DNA of 64,000 nt. It comes from a virus. The stretch lies in the IMG/VR virus record IMGVR_UViG_3300025853_009406, positions 1 through 64,000 of that record. One strand, 5' to 3'. Positions 1-6,358 of the stretch are shown here, piece by piece (positions within the stretch are counted from its first letter, which is position 1; the number at the start of each line of letters is the position of its first letter). The translations under genes were made by a program, and so were the position numbers. A model generated the notes under the pieces. That model worked only from the letters and a program-made list of their open reading frames with translations, did not search any database and was not told where the DNA came from.

Positions 1-517
1 TAGCATCTTCGCCAGCAATAGTAATGGTGTTATCAGTTACTGTGGTGTCAATACCTTCACCACCAGTAAACGTAAGAGTATCAGTGAGAAGAGAAACTGA
101 GTCATTAGTTCCACTATCTGCACCGACTGTCAGAGATGCAACAGCATCAATGAATGAAAGATTACCTGATCCATCTGTTGCCAGAACCTGAGATGCAGAT
201 CCATCAGTTGCTGGAAGTGTGAGATCCAGATCAGATGCCATTGTAGCAGGAGCAATCAGACGAACTTTGTTAGTTCCGTTATCTGCATCCTCATAAAAAT
301 TAACAGCACCTGGACCAGCAGTCGTTGCTCTAGAAAGGATCTGAAGACTTGCTAAGAATGTTTCAGCATTGGCAATAGATGTTCCAGCACCTGTACCATT
401 GGCACCGCTATCGCCGACATATAGTGATTTATCAGATAAATCTAATACTGGTTCTCCCTCATAAAAAATACTTCCAGGGACTCCTGTACCTCTTTTGAGT
501 TGTAATCTATTTGCCAT
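1..517 (-). CDS. Tail-fibre-like virion protein, 3' end cut by window
   Basis: The reading frame opens at the ATG at 515-517 (MANRLQLKRGTGVPG) and is still open at base 1, so only the first 172 codons are here. The segment LTLPATDGSASQVLATDGSG is the kind of linker seen in cyanophage tail-fibre and virion structural proteins; the rest is rich in Gly, Ser, Thr and Asp, as in beta-structured fibres. A perfect late promoter lies 34 bases upstream, so it is probably a late virion gene that does not depend on read-through. Exact role (fibre, collar or decoration) cannot be told from this part. Confidence 0.7.
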   Translation of the reverse strand, partial: MANRLQLKRGTGVPGSIFYEGEPVLDLSDKSLYVGDSGANGTGAGTSIANAETFLASLQILSRATTAGPGAVNFYEDADNGTNKVRLIAPATMASDLDLTLPATDGSASQVLATDGSGNLSFIDAVASLTVGADSGTNDSVSLLTDTLTFTGGEGIDTTVTDNTITIAGEDA

Positions 518-550
518 GGTAAAATAGTCTCTTATAAATTATGTCTATCT

Positions 551-558
551 TATTTATA
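551..558 (-). promoter_or_regulatory. T4-type late promoter TATAAATA
   Basis: Minus strand reads TATAAATA, the full T4-like late consensus, 34 bases before the ATG of the truncated structural gene at 517. Confidence 0.7.
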
Positions 559-559
559 C

Positions 560-2245
560 CTAGTTATAAGTTCCATAGTCGTCCATATTAGGATCTGGGT
601 TAGCATCCGCATTAATGCCCATCGTAGATGGTGAAATAAATACAAACTTTTCTGAAGATGCATTGTAAGCGATCATGTCTCCATCAGCCAATCCAGTTTC
701 ATCAACATCAAATAGACCCGTCAATTTTCCAGTAAAGTCTCCCGATCCACCAACAACAGTAGTAAACTCAAACTTACGAATAGCATGATTATATTTTAGA
801 TATTTACCATCGTATGCTTCTGGATTAGATGAAATGCCAACAATATCATCCAAATATTTCAGTTGCGTTTCACCGCCACCTCCTAGTGTAGATATTTGTT
901 GTTGAATCCTATTGATAAAAGTTCTGTAATGATCTTGCAGTTGCTTGAATGTTACGAACTCTTGGTTTAATGGAGTTAATGGATCACTATTTTTTGTCTC
1001 AGGAGGTTCAGCAAGCTCTTCATTTAGTGCCTCTTCTTGAGACTTATTAAAGTACTCAAAAATTTCTTCTAAGTTTTTAATCTTTTCATTTAATATTTCA
1101 TTATTTTTTTGATAATCATCTTGAAGTTTTTCAATCTGTTTTCCATCAGTTATTTTAATCAAAGAAACTTTTTTAAATAAATCATTAACATCAGATTGTA
1201 ATGTACGGATTTCATCATCATAGTATTTTACTTCAGGCATAACCTGAGGTTTTGGAATAGACTCTTTGATTTCTTTTAGTTTGAAATCTAAAGATTTTAT
1301 TTCATCGTCATAGTATTTGGGTTCGGGTAAATCTAAAAGAGAAGATTTAAGATGACCAATCTTTTCTAACAACGACTTTATATCAGAATCATAGTACTTT
1401 ACCTGAGGTAAAGTATCAATACTTTTCTTTAGATTTTCTATCTGGTTTTCAATGAGTTCGATCTCACCATCATAGTATCTTACTTCAGGTACTACAGGTA
1501 TAGATTTTTTAACAGAATCAACTTTATCTTCAAGATAGGTTATATCATCATCATAATATTTTATTTCAGGTACTACAGGAATACATTTATTAACTTCTTC
1601 AATCTTTTCTTCAATCTTAGTTAGTTGATAATCATAATACTTTACTTCTGGTAGATTTTCTACTTGACTCCTAACATCTTTTATACTGTTTAATAACTCA
1701 TCAATCTGATCATCATAATATTTTACTTCTGGAACCTCTGGAATAGATTTTTTTACTTCTATAATAATATTTTTAAGTTCTTTTAAATCATTATCATATC
1801 TAATAGGTTCTGGAACTTCTGGGATTTCTTTTCTAATATTTTCAATAGTTTCTTTTAAGTCACAAATATTTGTGTAGATATAAGTTGCATCAAACTTTTC
1901 TTCTTCATCAATTTCTTTTTTAAAGTTATCAATAGTTCTTTTTAAAAACTTTATTTCTTTACCATACTTTTTATCAGAATCAATACGTTCTTTTAAGTAA
2001 TCTACATCACTGAGAAGCAGATTAAACTTTTCATCAAAATCTTCTTCTTGTGTTTCTTCTACATTTACAGTCTCTTGTATATTTTCTTCGACTATATTTT
2101 GTTCGCCAAATAATGTTCTAGGACTTACTATCCTCTTAGACATCTGTTTGTCTCTAAGAGATTGTTCTTCTATTATTTTTTGTCTTTCCAATCTATCTAA
2201 AAGATCCTGCCCTTTTTGTTCGAATAATTCTTTTGGTGACTTCAT
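560..2245 (-). CDS. Segmented coiled-coil virion protein with YYD repeats
   Basis: 561 residues from the ATG at 2245, which follows GTGAGAAAA; an in-frame GTG lies three codons earlier. The N-terminal 70 residues are basic (PKELFEQKGQDLLDRL). Residues of about 75-390 are a long helical region of roughly 30-residue units, each opening with a proline-rich cap and (K/R)YYD; I count eight, the first degenerate. Between caps the pattern is heptad-like (Leu/Ile/Lys/Glu), suggesting a rod of short coiled coils joined by hinges. The last 100 residues contain YLDDIVGI and GKYLKYNHAIRKFEF, similar to the repeated motif in the 43542-44108 protein. The family is not recognised; a structural role is inferred from composition and position. 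Confidence 0.65.
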   Translation of the reverse strand: MKSPKELFEQKGQDLLDRLERQKIIEEQSLRDKQMSKRIVSPRTLFGEQNIVEENIQETVNVEETQEEDFDEKFNLLLSDVDYLKERIDSDKKYGKEIKFLKRTIDNFKKEIDEEEKFDATYIYTNICDLKETIENIRKEIPEVPEPIRYDNDLKELKNIIIEVKKSIPEVPEVKYYDDQIDELLNSIKDVRSQVENLPEVKYYDYQLTKIEEKIEEVNKCIPVVPEIKYYDDDITYLEDKVDSVKKSIPVVPEVRYYDGEIELIENQIENLKKSIDTLPQVKYYDSDIKSLLEKIGHLKSSLLDLPEPKYYDDEIKSLDFKLKEIKESIPKPQVMPEVKYYDDEIRTLQSDVNDLFKKVSLIKITDGKQIEKLQDDYQKNNEILNEKIKNLEEIFEYFNKSQEEALNEELAEPPETKNSDPLTPLNQEFVTFKQLQDHYRTFINRIQQQISTLGGGGETQLKYLDDIVGISSNPEAYDGKYLKYNHAIRKFEFTTVVGGSGDFTGKLTGLFDVDETGLADGDMIAYNASSEKFVFISPSTMGINADANPDPNMDDYGTYN

Positions 2246-2264
2246 TTTTCTCACAGGTTTTTAA

Positions 2265-2507
2265 TCAAAAGGGAATTACACCACCAGTTTTGTTAGGAAC
2301 CTCTGGTATTTCAGGCATTTCTGGGAGTGCTGCATCAATAATACCAGGCAGTGCTTCTGTAATTGCTTTTGTAACTTGCTCTGTTGCTTGCTTACGAATG
2401 TCTTCAATCATTGCATCCTTATTTGCATAAAGATAGTATCCACCACCAACTACTGAGAGTGATACAAGTCCTGAAAGAAGTGCGATTGTGTTAATGACTT
2501 TTTGCAT
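2265..2507 (-). CDS. Small single-span membrane protein
   Basis: 80 residues. One hydrophobic segment near the N-terminus (about residues 7-27, ALLSGLVSLSVVGGGYYLY) is followed by an amphipathic charged stretch and a proline-rich tail (PEMPEIPEVP). AGGA lies 7 bases before the ATG, and the start overlaps the upstream stop as TAATG, so it is translationally coupled. The tail suggests an inner-membrane anchor with a soluble C-terminus. No function assigned; it sits in a run of small membrane genes below the lysozyme and may belong to a lysis module. Confidence 0.6.
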   Translation of the reverse strand: MQKVINTIALLSGLVSLSVVGGGYYLYANKDAMIEDIRKQATEQVTKAITEALPGIIDAALPEMPEIPEVPNKTGGVIPF

Positions 2508-2749
2508 TACTTTTTCCTGTAAAATTTCTTTTCCATTACAGAACGAAAATCATAATATCTTTGTCTACACTTATACCACTTCAGTTCTTTTATAATAGAG
2601 GGAGATTTCCAGATAGTGAGCAATAATCCAGATGTACTTAAAATTAAGATTAAATGTAATGTGCCAAAATCACCTAAACATCCCTCAATAGGACCCATTC
2701 TAACATAACCATTACATTCTTGCTGCTGGATAATATTTTGCCCCATCAT
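2507..2749 (-). CDS. Small membrane protein with basic tail
   Basis: 80 residues with a double-ATG start. A 25-residue hydrophobic stretch (about 30-50, LHLILILSTSGLLLTIW) is followed by a strongly basic C-terminal third ending EKKFYRKK, which by the positive-inside rule would be cytoplasmic. Two Cys residues (12 and 24) lie in the N-terminal part that would face the periplasm. Stop and next start overlap. Function unknown; it resembles the small membrane proteins that cluster near lysis genes in T4-like cyanophages, but no homology could be tested. Confidence 0.55.
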   Translation of the reverse strand: MMGQNIIQQQECNGYVRMGPIEGCLGDFGTLHLILILSTSGLLLTIWKSPSIIKELKWYKCRQRYYDFRSVMEKKFYRKK

Positions 2750-2752
2750 AAT

Positions 2753-2851
2753 TTATTCTACTAAAGTTCCATGCTGTCTGCGAATTTCTCTTAACTGCTC
2801 AAAATCTTTCACCTTTGTACCACCATCGACTACTCTATCTATGCTGATCAC
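2753..2851 (-). CDS. Possible short GTG-started peptide
   Basis: A 32-residue frame starting at a GTG (2849-2851) inside the last codons of the 66-residue gene upstream, ending just before the next gene. The product (DFEQLREIRRQHGTLVE at its end) is charged and helix-prone. It fills the only gap in this gene run, which is the main reason to list it. It could equally be a frameshifted continuation of the upstream membrane protein or non-coding. Confidence 0.3.
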   Translation of the reverse strand: MISIDRVVDGGTKVKDFEQLREIRRQHGTLVE

Positions 2852-3035
2852 TCGGAAGTTGTAACAACTCTTCCGACTCGGTGGTGTCATCACCCCCATC
2901 TTCTAACTCCTGATATGCTAATGACATTAATGTATATATGTAATAACCTACTCCAAACAACAATATCAATAATGATATAATAACACTCCAAGTAGGATTA
3001 TTAATATCAGATAGAGGACGAAGTAGTAAGTTCAT
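2835..3035 (-). CDS. Small single-span membrane protein
   Basis: 66 residues, ATG at 3033-3035. Residues of about 15-37 (WSVIISLLILLFGVGYYIY) form one membrane span; the tail is very acidic (ELEDGGDDTTESEE). It lies 3 bases after the stop of the two-span protein and overlaps the short GTG frame downstream. Size and topology fit an accessory lysis or membrane-remodelling protein, but nothing specific is recognisable. Confidence 0.6.
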   Translation of the reverse strand: MNLLLRPLSDINNPTWSVIISLLILLFGVGYYIYTLMSLAYQELEDGGDDTTESEELLQLPSDQHR

Positions 3036-3037
3036 TT

Positions 3038-3364
3038 TTATTTAGCACTTTCTTCTTCTTTTTTCCTAGAAGTTTCTACTGATTTGTTGTTACCATTACC
3101 ATTACCATTACCATTAGACTTAGATGGAGTCACTCCAAAAGTAGCTAAAGTTCCAGTAAAAACACTAGCGATAAAAGTTGGATCAATTTTTTGCTGTGGT
3201 ATACCTGGAATAGAAACATAGTTAAGTGTTAATATAGCACCAGTCCATCCTAAAACAACAAGTCGCACTAGACTTGATATACCTTCTTCTCTCCAATCAA
3301 AATCATGATCATCTTCACCATCTTTTCTTTTTTTGGGAAGCATGGACTTTAATAGTGATTTCAT
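3038..3364 (-). CDS. Two-span membrane protein, holin candidate
   Basis: 108 residues. A basic N-terminus (KSMLPKKRKDGEDD) precedes two hydrophobic segments at about residues 29-52 and 60-80, and the C-terminus is a low-complexity hydrophilic tail with a GNGNGNGN run and charged end. Small size, two spans and a charged C-terminus are usual for holins, and the gene lies just downstream of two exported proteins, one with a lysozyme domain. That context makes holin the leading inference, without sequence proof. The alternative is a conserved cyanophage membrane protein of other function. Confidence 0.55.
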   Translation of the reverse strand: MKSLLKSMLPKKRKDGEDDHDFDWREEGISSLVRLVVLGWTGAILTLNYVSIPGIPQQKIDPTFIASVFTGTLATFGVTPSKSNGNGNGNGNNKSVETSRKKEEESAK

Positions 3365-3370
3365 ATCTAT

Positions 3371-4039
3371 TTATTTAATAAAGCCATTCTCTTTTAACCA
3401 CTTATTAGTAAGTGGTGTTGGTTTATAATCAGTCCACATAGTGCCAGCAGCGCATGATTCAAGTGCTTTCATTGTCATGCCTTCGGTTCTACCTGCCCAC
3501 GATGCTTCTGCCTCCCAGGGAACAGAGTGTTTAGGATAAGTTTTCTCTGTCATATTACGCCAAATCTTAGGCACATCCTCTTCTGGTTTGATGATAGCAA
3601 TCATATTATTCTCAATGCTACCTGCCATACAGTCTTGTGCTGCGTGCCATCCTTCATGGCGCATGACTGACATAAGTGTTGATTGTCGATGCATAAAAGC
3701 ATCATTCAGAAAAAAGTTATTAGAAACTGTATGATAAACACCACGATGCCCAACTGGAAAATATTTTTGATCTGCTAAAAAAACCATAACTCCGATCTTA
3801 TCAAGGGATAGAAGCATTTGGTTAATCTCATGCCCAATAGCAGAATAAATAGAATCAGGATAAGCAGATTTAATATCTTCGATACTTCGGATTCGTCTAA
3901 CATTGTCGGTGCATTCTTGTAGTAACATGCAACCCATGGAACCCATAGTATTGAATTCTTTAAACCCATTTTCTTTTGCTAATGCTGCTTGAGATGTTGC
4001 TGCTAATCCCGCTAAAAGAATAGAGAATACTTTATTCAT
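3371..4039 (-). CDS. Exported HEXXH zinc-metallopeptidase-like protein
   Basis: 222 residues. Residues 1-21 look like a Sec signal peptide (KVFSILLAGLAATSQAALA), so the mature protein should reach the periplasm. HEGWH at residues 128-132 fits the HEXXH zinc-binding, catalytic-Glu motif, and PWEAEASWAG at 174-183 offers a Glu third ligand about 45-50 residues on, as in gluzincins. Several Cys (37, 43, 137, 196) could form disulfides. It lies between the lysozyme and the holin candidate with a late promoter upstream. Substrate is unknown: cell-wall peptide, envelope protein or virion maturation are possible. HEXXH alone is a short motif, so activity is unproven. Confidence 0.6.
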   Translation of the reverse strand: MNKVFSILLAGLAATSQAALAKENGFKEFNTMGSMGCMLLQECTDNVRRIRSIEDIKSAYPDSIYSAIGHEINQMLLSLDKIGVMVFLADQKYFPVGHRGVYHTVSNNFFLNDAFMHRQSTLMSVMRHEGWHAAQDCMAGSIENNMIAIIKPEEDVPKIWRNMTEKTYPKHSVPWEAEASWAGRTEGMTMKALESCAAGTMWTDYKPTPLTNKWLKENGFIK

Positions 4040-4060
4040 AGTGATAAAATCATTTATTAG

Positions 4061-4068
4061 TATTTATC
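4061..4068 (-). promoter_or_regulatory. Late promoter GATAAATA
   Basis: Minus strand GATAAATA, 22 bases before the ATG at 4039, overlapping the last codon of the lysozyme gene. It fits the NATAAATA late consensus. Confidence 0.5.
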
Positions 4069-4672
4069 ACACATAAATCATCTTTTTAGTATAATCGTAG
4101 GCGTATTGCTCACGATACCCTTTAATACCCCATCCTAACCAATAGTAGGCAGGAACCATGTACTGAGAGACAGTTTGCCCACTGCCCTCAAACTCGGGCA
4201 GGTGACGTTGAAAGACTGATTCGTTAATCATATAGCGAGTCTGCCCTTCAAGACTGCTCGGGTCGCAGTCATACTTATTACAGAACTTTCCAAGGTTATT
4301 ATAACGATTTATGCTGGTCCATTGAATCAGTCCGTAACCACCGCTATAACAACGGTCGTAAGGAACTCTAGCCCCTCCCTCGCATATATTGGGAATGAAC
4401 TTGCTTTCCTGTTTAATGTTACCCATGATCGTTGCAAGAGCATTACGATCTGAGATCTTGGTGTGTTCTTGGAGTTGTTCGAGGACATACTGTTCGTTGG
4501 GGGAGCAAGTGGGGCAAGTCCAAGTCTTGTTGTCCACCTCAAGAGCGATTGCCTTGTCTTTGTTGACGCTGACATCAACAGTGGGGGGAGCGTCAATCTG
4601 ACTGATGCTCGGGTAAGCACCAGCAGAACTCGTAAGTCCCAAACTCAAAAATATTAGAACTCGTTTTAACAT
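4067..4672 (-). CDS. Exported tail-lysozyme-type muralytic enzyme
   Basis: 201 residues. Signal peptide at 1-19 (KRVLIFLSLGLTSSAGA), a short Cys-containing linker (CPTC at 53-56), then a domain of about 65-195 resembling the phage tail lysozyme family: GNIKQESKF at 84-92 supplies the likely catalytic Glu89 and GGYGLIQWTS at 111-120 is the family's glycine-rich substrate strand. It should cut glycan strands of peptidoglycan. The signal peptide suggests export and use as an endolysin or periplasmic enzyme. Base composition of 4120-4600 is visibly more GC-rich than its neighbours, hinting at transfer. A terminator hairpin ends directly before its start codon. Confidence 0.75.
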   Translation of the reverse strand: MLKRVLIFLSLGLTSSAGAYPSISQIDAPPTVDVSVNKDKAIALEVDNKTWTCPTCSPNEQYVLEQLQEHTKISDRNALATIMGNIKQESKFIPNICEGGARVPYDRCYSGGYGLIQWTSINRYNNLGKFCNKYDCDPSSLEGQTRYMINESVFQRHLPEFEGSGQTVSQYMVPAYYWLGWGIKGYREQYAYDYTKKMIYV

Positions 4673-4702
4673 ATAAAAAAATAGGAGACCATTGGGTCTC
4701 CT
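4673..4702 (-). terminator. Intrinsic terminator ending the redox operon
   Basis: An 8-bp perfect stem (AGGAGACC / GGTCTCCT, loop of 4) at 4683-4702 is followed on the minus strand by A, seven T and AT, then the ATG of the lysozyme gene. It would end transcripts arriving from the hli-ferredoxin operon. Confidence 0.75.
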
Positions 4703-4703
4703 T

Positions 4704-4732
4704 ATAGTAACGTATTTTATTTAGGTTGTCAA
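4704..4732 (-). promoter_or_regulatory. Sigma70-like promoter before lysozyme gene
   Basis: TTGACA (4727-4732), 17-base spacer, TACTAT (4704-4709, 4 of 6). Transcription would start inside the terminator hairpin, so the gene's mRNA would carry only part of it. CTAAATA within the spacer may act as a weak late element. Confidence 0.45.
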
Positions 4733-4854
4733 GGGGTGTAGACAGAAGCAGGAACCATCATTCCTCCTTGATGATCATCGTCATCGTCAATATCTTCCGA
4801 AAATACAGCATGAATTATAAAAGCACCCAACATAAAGGTTGCTAATAACATCAT
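4729..4854 (-). CDS. 41-residue small membrane protein
   Basis: Starts MMLLATFMLGAFIIHAVF, one hydrophobic segment, then an Asp/His-rich stretch (EDIDDDDDHQGGMM) that might bind metal. GGAG lies 7 bases before the double ATG, a good ribosome site, which is why this short frame is called. It is the last gene of the redox operon before the terminator. The family is not recognised; the size resembles small photosystem-associated polypeptides but no match is claimed. Confidence 0.55.
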   Translation of the reverse strand: MMLLATFMLGAFIIHAVFSEDIDDDDDHQGGMMVPASVYTP

Positions 4855-4874
4855 TTTATTTCTCCATATATTAC

Positions 4875-4912
4875 GCAACTACTTTTAATTATTTATAAAA
4901 ATAAGTAGTTGC
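4875..4912. promoter_or_regulatory. Inverted repeat enclosing a late promoter
   Basis: A perfect 10-bp inverted repeat (GCAACTACTT at 4875-4884, AAGTAGTTGC at 4903-4912) with an 18-base loop. The loop carries TATAAATA on the minus strand (4890-4897), 36 bases before the 41-residue gene. It is the only content of the 67-base gap between these genes. Confidence 0.5.
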
Positions 4913-4921
4913 TTATTAAAT

Positions 4922-5041
4922 CTACCAAATACCAGGAATTAAATCTCCGGTAAGGGTATAAGTTCCGACAGCAATCACGAAACCGAGCATTGCCAGACGG
5001 GAGTTGAGGATCTCTGCCTCAGGGGTGAATCCGAATTTCAT
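4922..5041 (-). CDS. hli: High-light-inducible protein, short form
   Basis: 39 residues, ATG at 5039-5041. The single helix AEILNSRLAMLGFVIAVG matches the chlorophyll a/b-binding (Hli/Scp) motif: Glu10 and Asn13 with Arg15 in the helix are the chlorophyll-binding pattern, followed by LAMLGF. Hli proteins sit in the thylakoid membrane and protect photosystem assembly and repair under strong light; cyanophages carry them to keep host photosynthesis running. It overlaps the upstream 49-residue gene by ATGA and belongs to the operon started at 6087-6116. Confidence 0.88.
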   Translation of the reverse strand: MKFGFTPEAEILNSRLAMLGFVIAVGTYTLTGDLIPGIW

Positions 5042-5187
5042 TGGTTTTTCTCCAGTGTAGTGTTTGTGATGATGATCTTTTGACCATCGTGAGTAAATTG
5101 TAACTCATCGTCAGGATGCCATAGAAGTTCTTCATACATGTCATCCAGCTTTTGCATATCTTCGCGTAGTTGATTGGGGTTAGGCAT
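5038..5187 (-). CDS. 49-residue hypothetical protein
   Basis: Soluble and acidic, beginning MPNPNQLREDMQKLDDMY, then a tryptophan-containing loop and a short beta-like end (DGQKIIITNTTLEKN). It overlaps the thioredoxin stop upstream and the hli start downstream (ATGA), so it is part of the same coupled operon; tight packing on both sides supports that it is real. No family recognised. Confidence 0.6.
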   Translation of the reverse strand: MPNPNQLREDMQKLDDMYEELLWHPDDELQFTHDGQKIIITNTTLEKNQ

Positions 5188-5470
5188 ATTTTTCTACAGC
5201 AGATCTAATGTTTTGCGTGATTCCCATACCCCCAACATATTGTACAAGTTTATTACCTTCACTGTCAGTAATAACTAATACAGGTGTTGCAGTCACACCA
5301 TATTTTTTAACAAGATCTAGATTTTCTTGTGGAATAGGAATATCAGTAAAATCTTCCAAATCAATTTTTTCAATCATACTAGTATCTACTTTAATGTTAT
5401 TAAAGTATTTCTCAACTAAAGCACAAGGTCCGCAAGATTTTTTGGAAAAAAGATAAAACTTGTTCATCAT
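5180..5470 (-). CDS. Thioredoxin-like redox protein (CGPC)
   Basis: 96 residues. Catalytic CGPC at 13-16 sits after the first beta strand (KFYLFSKKS), and ATPVLV at 61-66 supplies the cis-proline (Pro63), both features of the thioredoxin fold; VQYVGGM near the C-terminus closes it. Length suits a short thioredoxin or glutaredoxin-like protein. It would reduce disulfides in the host cytoplasm, perhaps with the ferredoxin encoded just upstream (stop and start share bases). A classical thioredoxin is about 105 residues with WCGPC; here Trp is replaced by Ser. Confidence 0.82.
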   Translation of the reverse strand: MMNKFYLFSKKSCGPCALVEKYFNNIKVDTSMIEKIDLEDFTDIPIPQENLDLVKKYGVTATPVLVITDSEGNKLVQYVGGMGITQNIRSAVEKYA

Positions 5471-5760
5471 TAAATATTTTCTTCCTGTTCAGTCAGAACG
5501 GTAACATCACTAGTGGGATATGCAACACAGAGAAGTGTAAATCCTTGCTCTAGTTGTTCATCATCAAGAAAAGTTTGGTCACTATTATCTACAGAACCAG
5601 AGATAACTTTACCAGCACAGGCAGAACAAGCACCAGCACGGCAGGAAGAAGGAAGGTCTACACCTGCTTCTTCAGCAGCATCAAGGATGTACTGATCATC
5701 TTCACATTGAATAACACTTTCGGTGCCATCAGGTGTACGAAGAGTAATATTAAAATCCAT
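5470..5760 (-). CDS. petF: Plant-type [2Fe-2S] ferredoxin
   Basis: 96 residues, the normal length for PetF. Cluster ligands are Cys40, Cys45 and Cys48 in CRAGACSAC plus Cys78 in TLLCVAYP, with SSC and the acidic N-terminal half typical of the family. It carries electrons from photosystem I to acceptors. In this genome the obvious partners are heme oxygenase (47703-48398) and PcyA (7297-8001), both ferredoxin-dependent. It overlaps the small upstream gene (TAATG); an extra promoter-like element at 5824-5852 could give separate expression. Confidence 0.93.
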   Translation of the reverse strand: MDFNITLRTPDGTESVIQCEDDQYILDAAEEAGVDLPSSCRAGACSACAGKVISGSVDNSDQTFLDDEQLEQGFTLLCVAYPTSDVTVLTEQEENI

Positions 5761-5846
5761 TAGTAAGTTTCGGATAGTTTTTCTACAGAGTATGCCAACA
5801 ATACAAAGAAGGCAATGCTAGTTATTGTAAACAAAATTGAAGTCAT
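5760..5846 (-). CDS. 28-residue single-span peptide
   Basis: [19 protein letters not shown] followed by SVEKLSETY: one membrane helix and a short polar tail, much like small photosystem or cytochrome b6f subunits in size, though I do not recognise which, if any. The stop overlaps the ferredoxin start as TAATG. A promoter-like element lies across its first codons, so it may instead be leader sequence. Confidence 0.45.
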   Translation of the reverse strand: MTSILFTITSIAFFVLLAYSVEKLSETY

Positions 5847-5852
5847 TGTCAA
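5824..5852 (-). promoter_or_regulatory. Internal sigma70-like promoter for ferredoxin
   Basis: TTGACA (5847-5852), 17-base spacer, TACAAT (5824-5829, 5 of 6). It lies between the first hli gene and petF and overlaps the 28-residue frame. Confidence 0.5.
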
Positions 5853-5855
5853 TAT

Positions 5856-6059
5856 TCAAAAGATACCGAAGAAGAACTTACCATTAATGGCATATGCAAC
5901 GAATCCCATAATGAGACCCATCATAGCCCAGCGTCCATTATACATCTCCTTCTGTTGCCAGGGAGAGGAAAGACCCTTCTTATTGTAGTTTTCAACTACC
6001 ATTTGAGGTTCGACAGCCCACATATTTTGTTGACCGTGCTCGTTAGTTGTAACAGTCAT
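5856..6059 (-). CDS. hli: High-light-inducible protein
   Basis: 67 residues. The helix EMYNGRWAMMGLIMGFVAY (about 39-56) contains the chlorophyll-binding E..NGR.AM.G motif of Hli/Scp proteins, preceded by a 35-residue soluble N-terminus and PWQQKE, as in full-length cyanobacterial and cyanophage Hli. It is the first gene after the perfect sigma70 promoter at 6087-6116 and is probably made early and strongly. Role: photoprotection in the thylakoid. Confidence 0.93.
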   Translation of the reverse strand: MTVTTNEHGQQNMWAVEPQMVVENYNKKGLSSPWQQKEMYNGRWAMMGLIMGFVAYAINGKFFFGIF

Positions 6060-6086
6060 GATACGTTTTGTAATGAATCTTTACAT

Positions 6087-6116
6087 ATTATATAGTAAGA
6101 AGGGGGGCGTTGTCAA
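6087..6116 (-). promoter_or_regulatory. Perfect sigma70 promoter of the hli-ferredoxin operon
   Basis: TTGACA (6111-6116), 18-base spacer, TATAAT (6087-6092): 12 of 12 consensus bases. It heads the gene run from 6059 to the terminator at 4673-4702. Confidence 0.8.
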
Positions 6117-6124
6117 TCCCCCCC
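6102..6124 (-). terminator. G/C hairpin overlapping the promoter
   Basis: GGGGGG and a run of seven C form a stem of at least 6 bp around a loop that contains the -35 box. The following bases (TTCTTACTAT) are only moderately T-rich, so this is a weak terminator or a regulatory hairpin. Confidence 0.4.
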
Positions 6125-6136
6125 GTCTCATTATTA

Positions 6137-6325
6137 TCAGTAATCACTTACATAACTGGCACATATGTCCTTGTTCTTCTTACAGAACTGACGAACATAG
6201 GAGTCAGCATCTTGTTCCATAGTATGGTGAGCATGGTTATGAACGATACCCACCGCAATAAAAAATCCAACCAGTAACAAGTTAATCTGTGTTACTGGAT
6301 GGAAGATTACCTTTAAGTATTTCAT
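6137..6325 (-). CDS. 62-residue membrane protein with His/Cys tail
   Basis: One membrane span at about residues 13-29 (INLLLVGFFIAVGIV) leads into a histidine cluster (HNHAHHTME) and a tail with Cys48 and Cys55. The HxHxxH arrangement and paired cysteines could bind a metal, on whichever side the tail faces. It stands alone between two hairpins (6102-6124 and 6333-6348). No family recognised. Confidence 0.55.
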   Translation of the reverse strand: MKYLKVIFHPVTQINLLLVGFFIAVGIVHNHAHHTMEQDADSYVRQFCKKNKDICASYVSDY

Positions 6326-6332
6326 GGTTTAA

Positions 6333-6348
6333 GGGGACCGAAGTCCCC
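6333..6348 (-). terminator. Hairpin with UUCG loop after porin-like gene
   Basis: GGGGAC-TTCG-GTCCCC on the minus strand: 6-bp stem closed by a C(UUCG)G tetraloop, 11 bases after the porin-like stop. The T-tract is short (TT), so termination may be partial or the hairpin may protect the mRNA 3' end. Confidence 0.55.
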
Positions 6349-6358
6349 CTAGGAAGGA

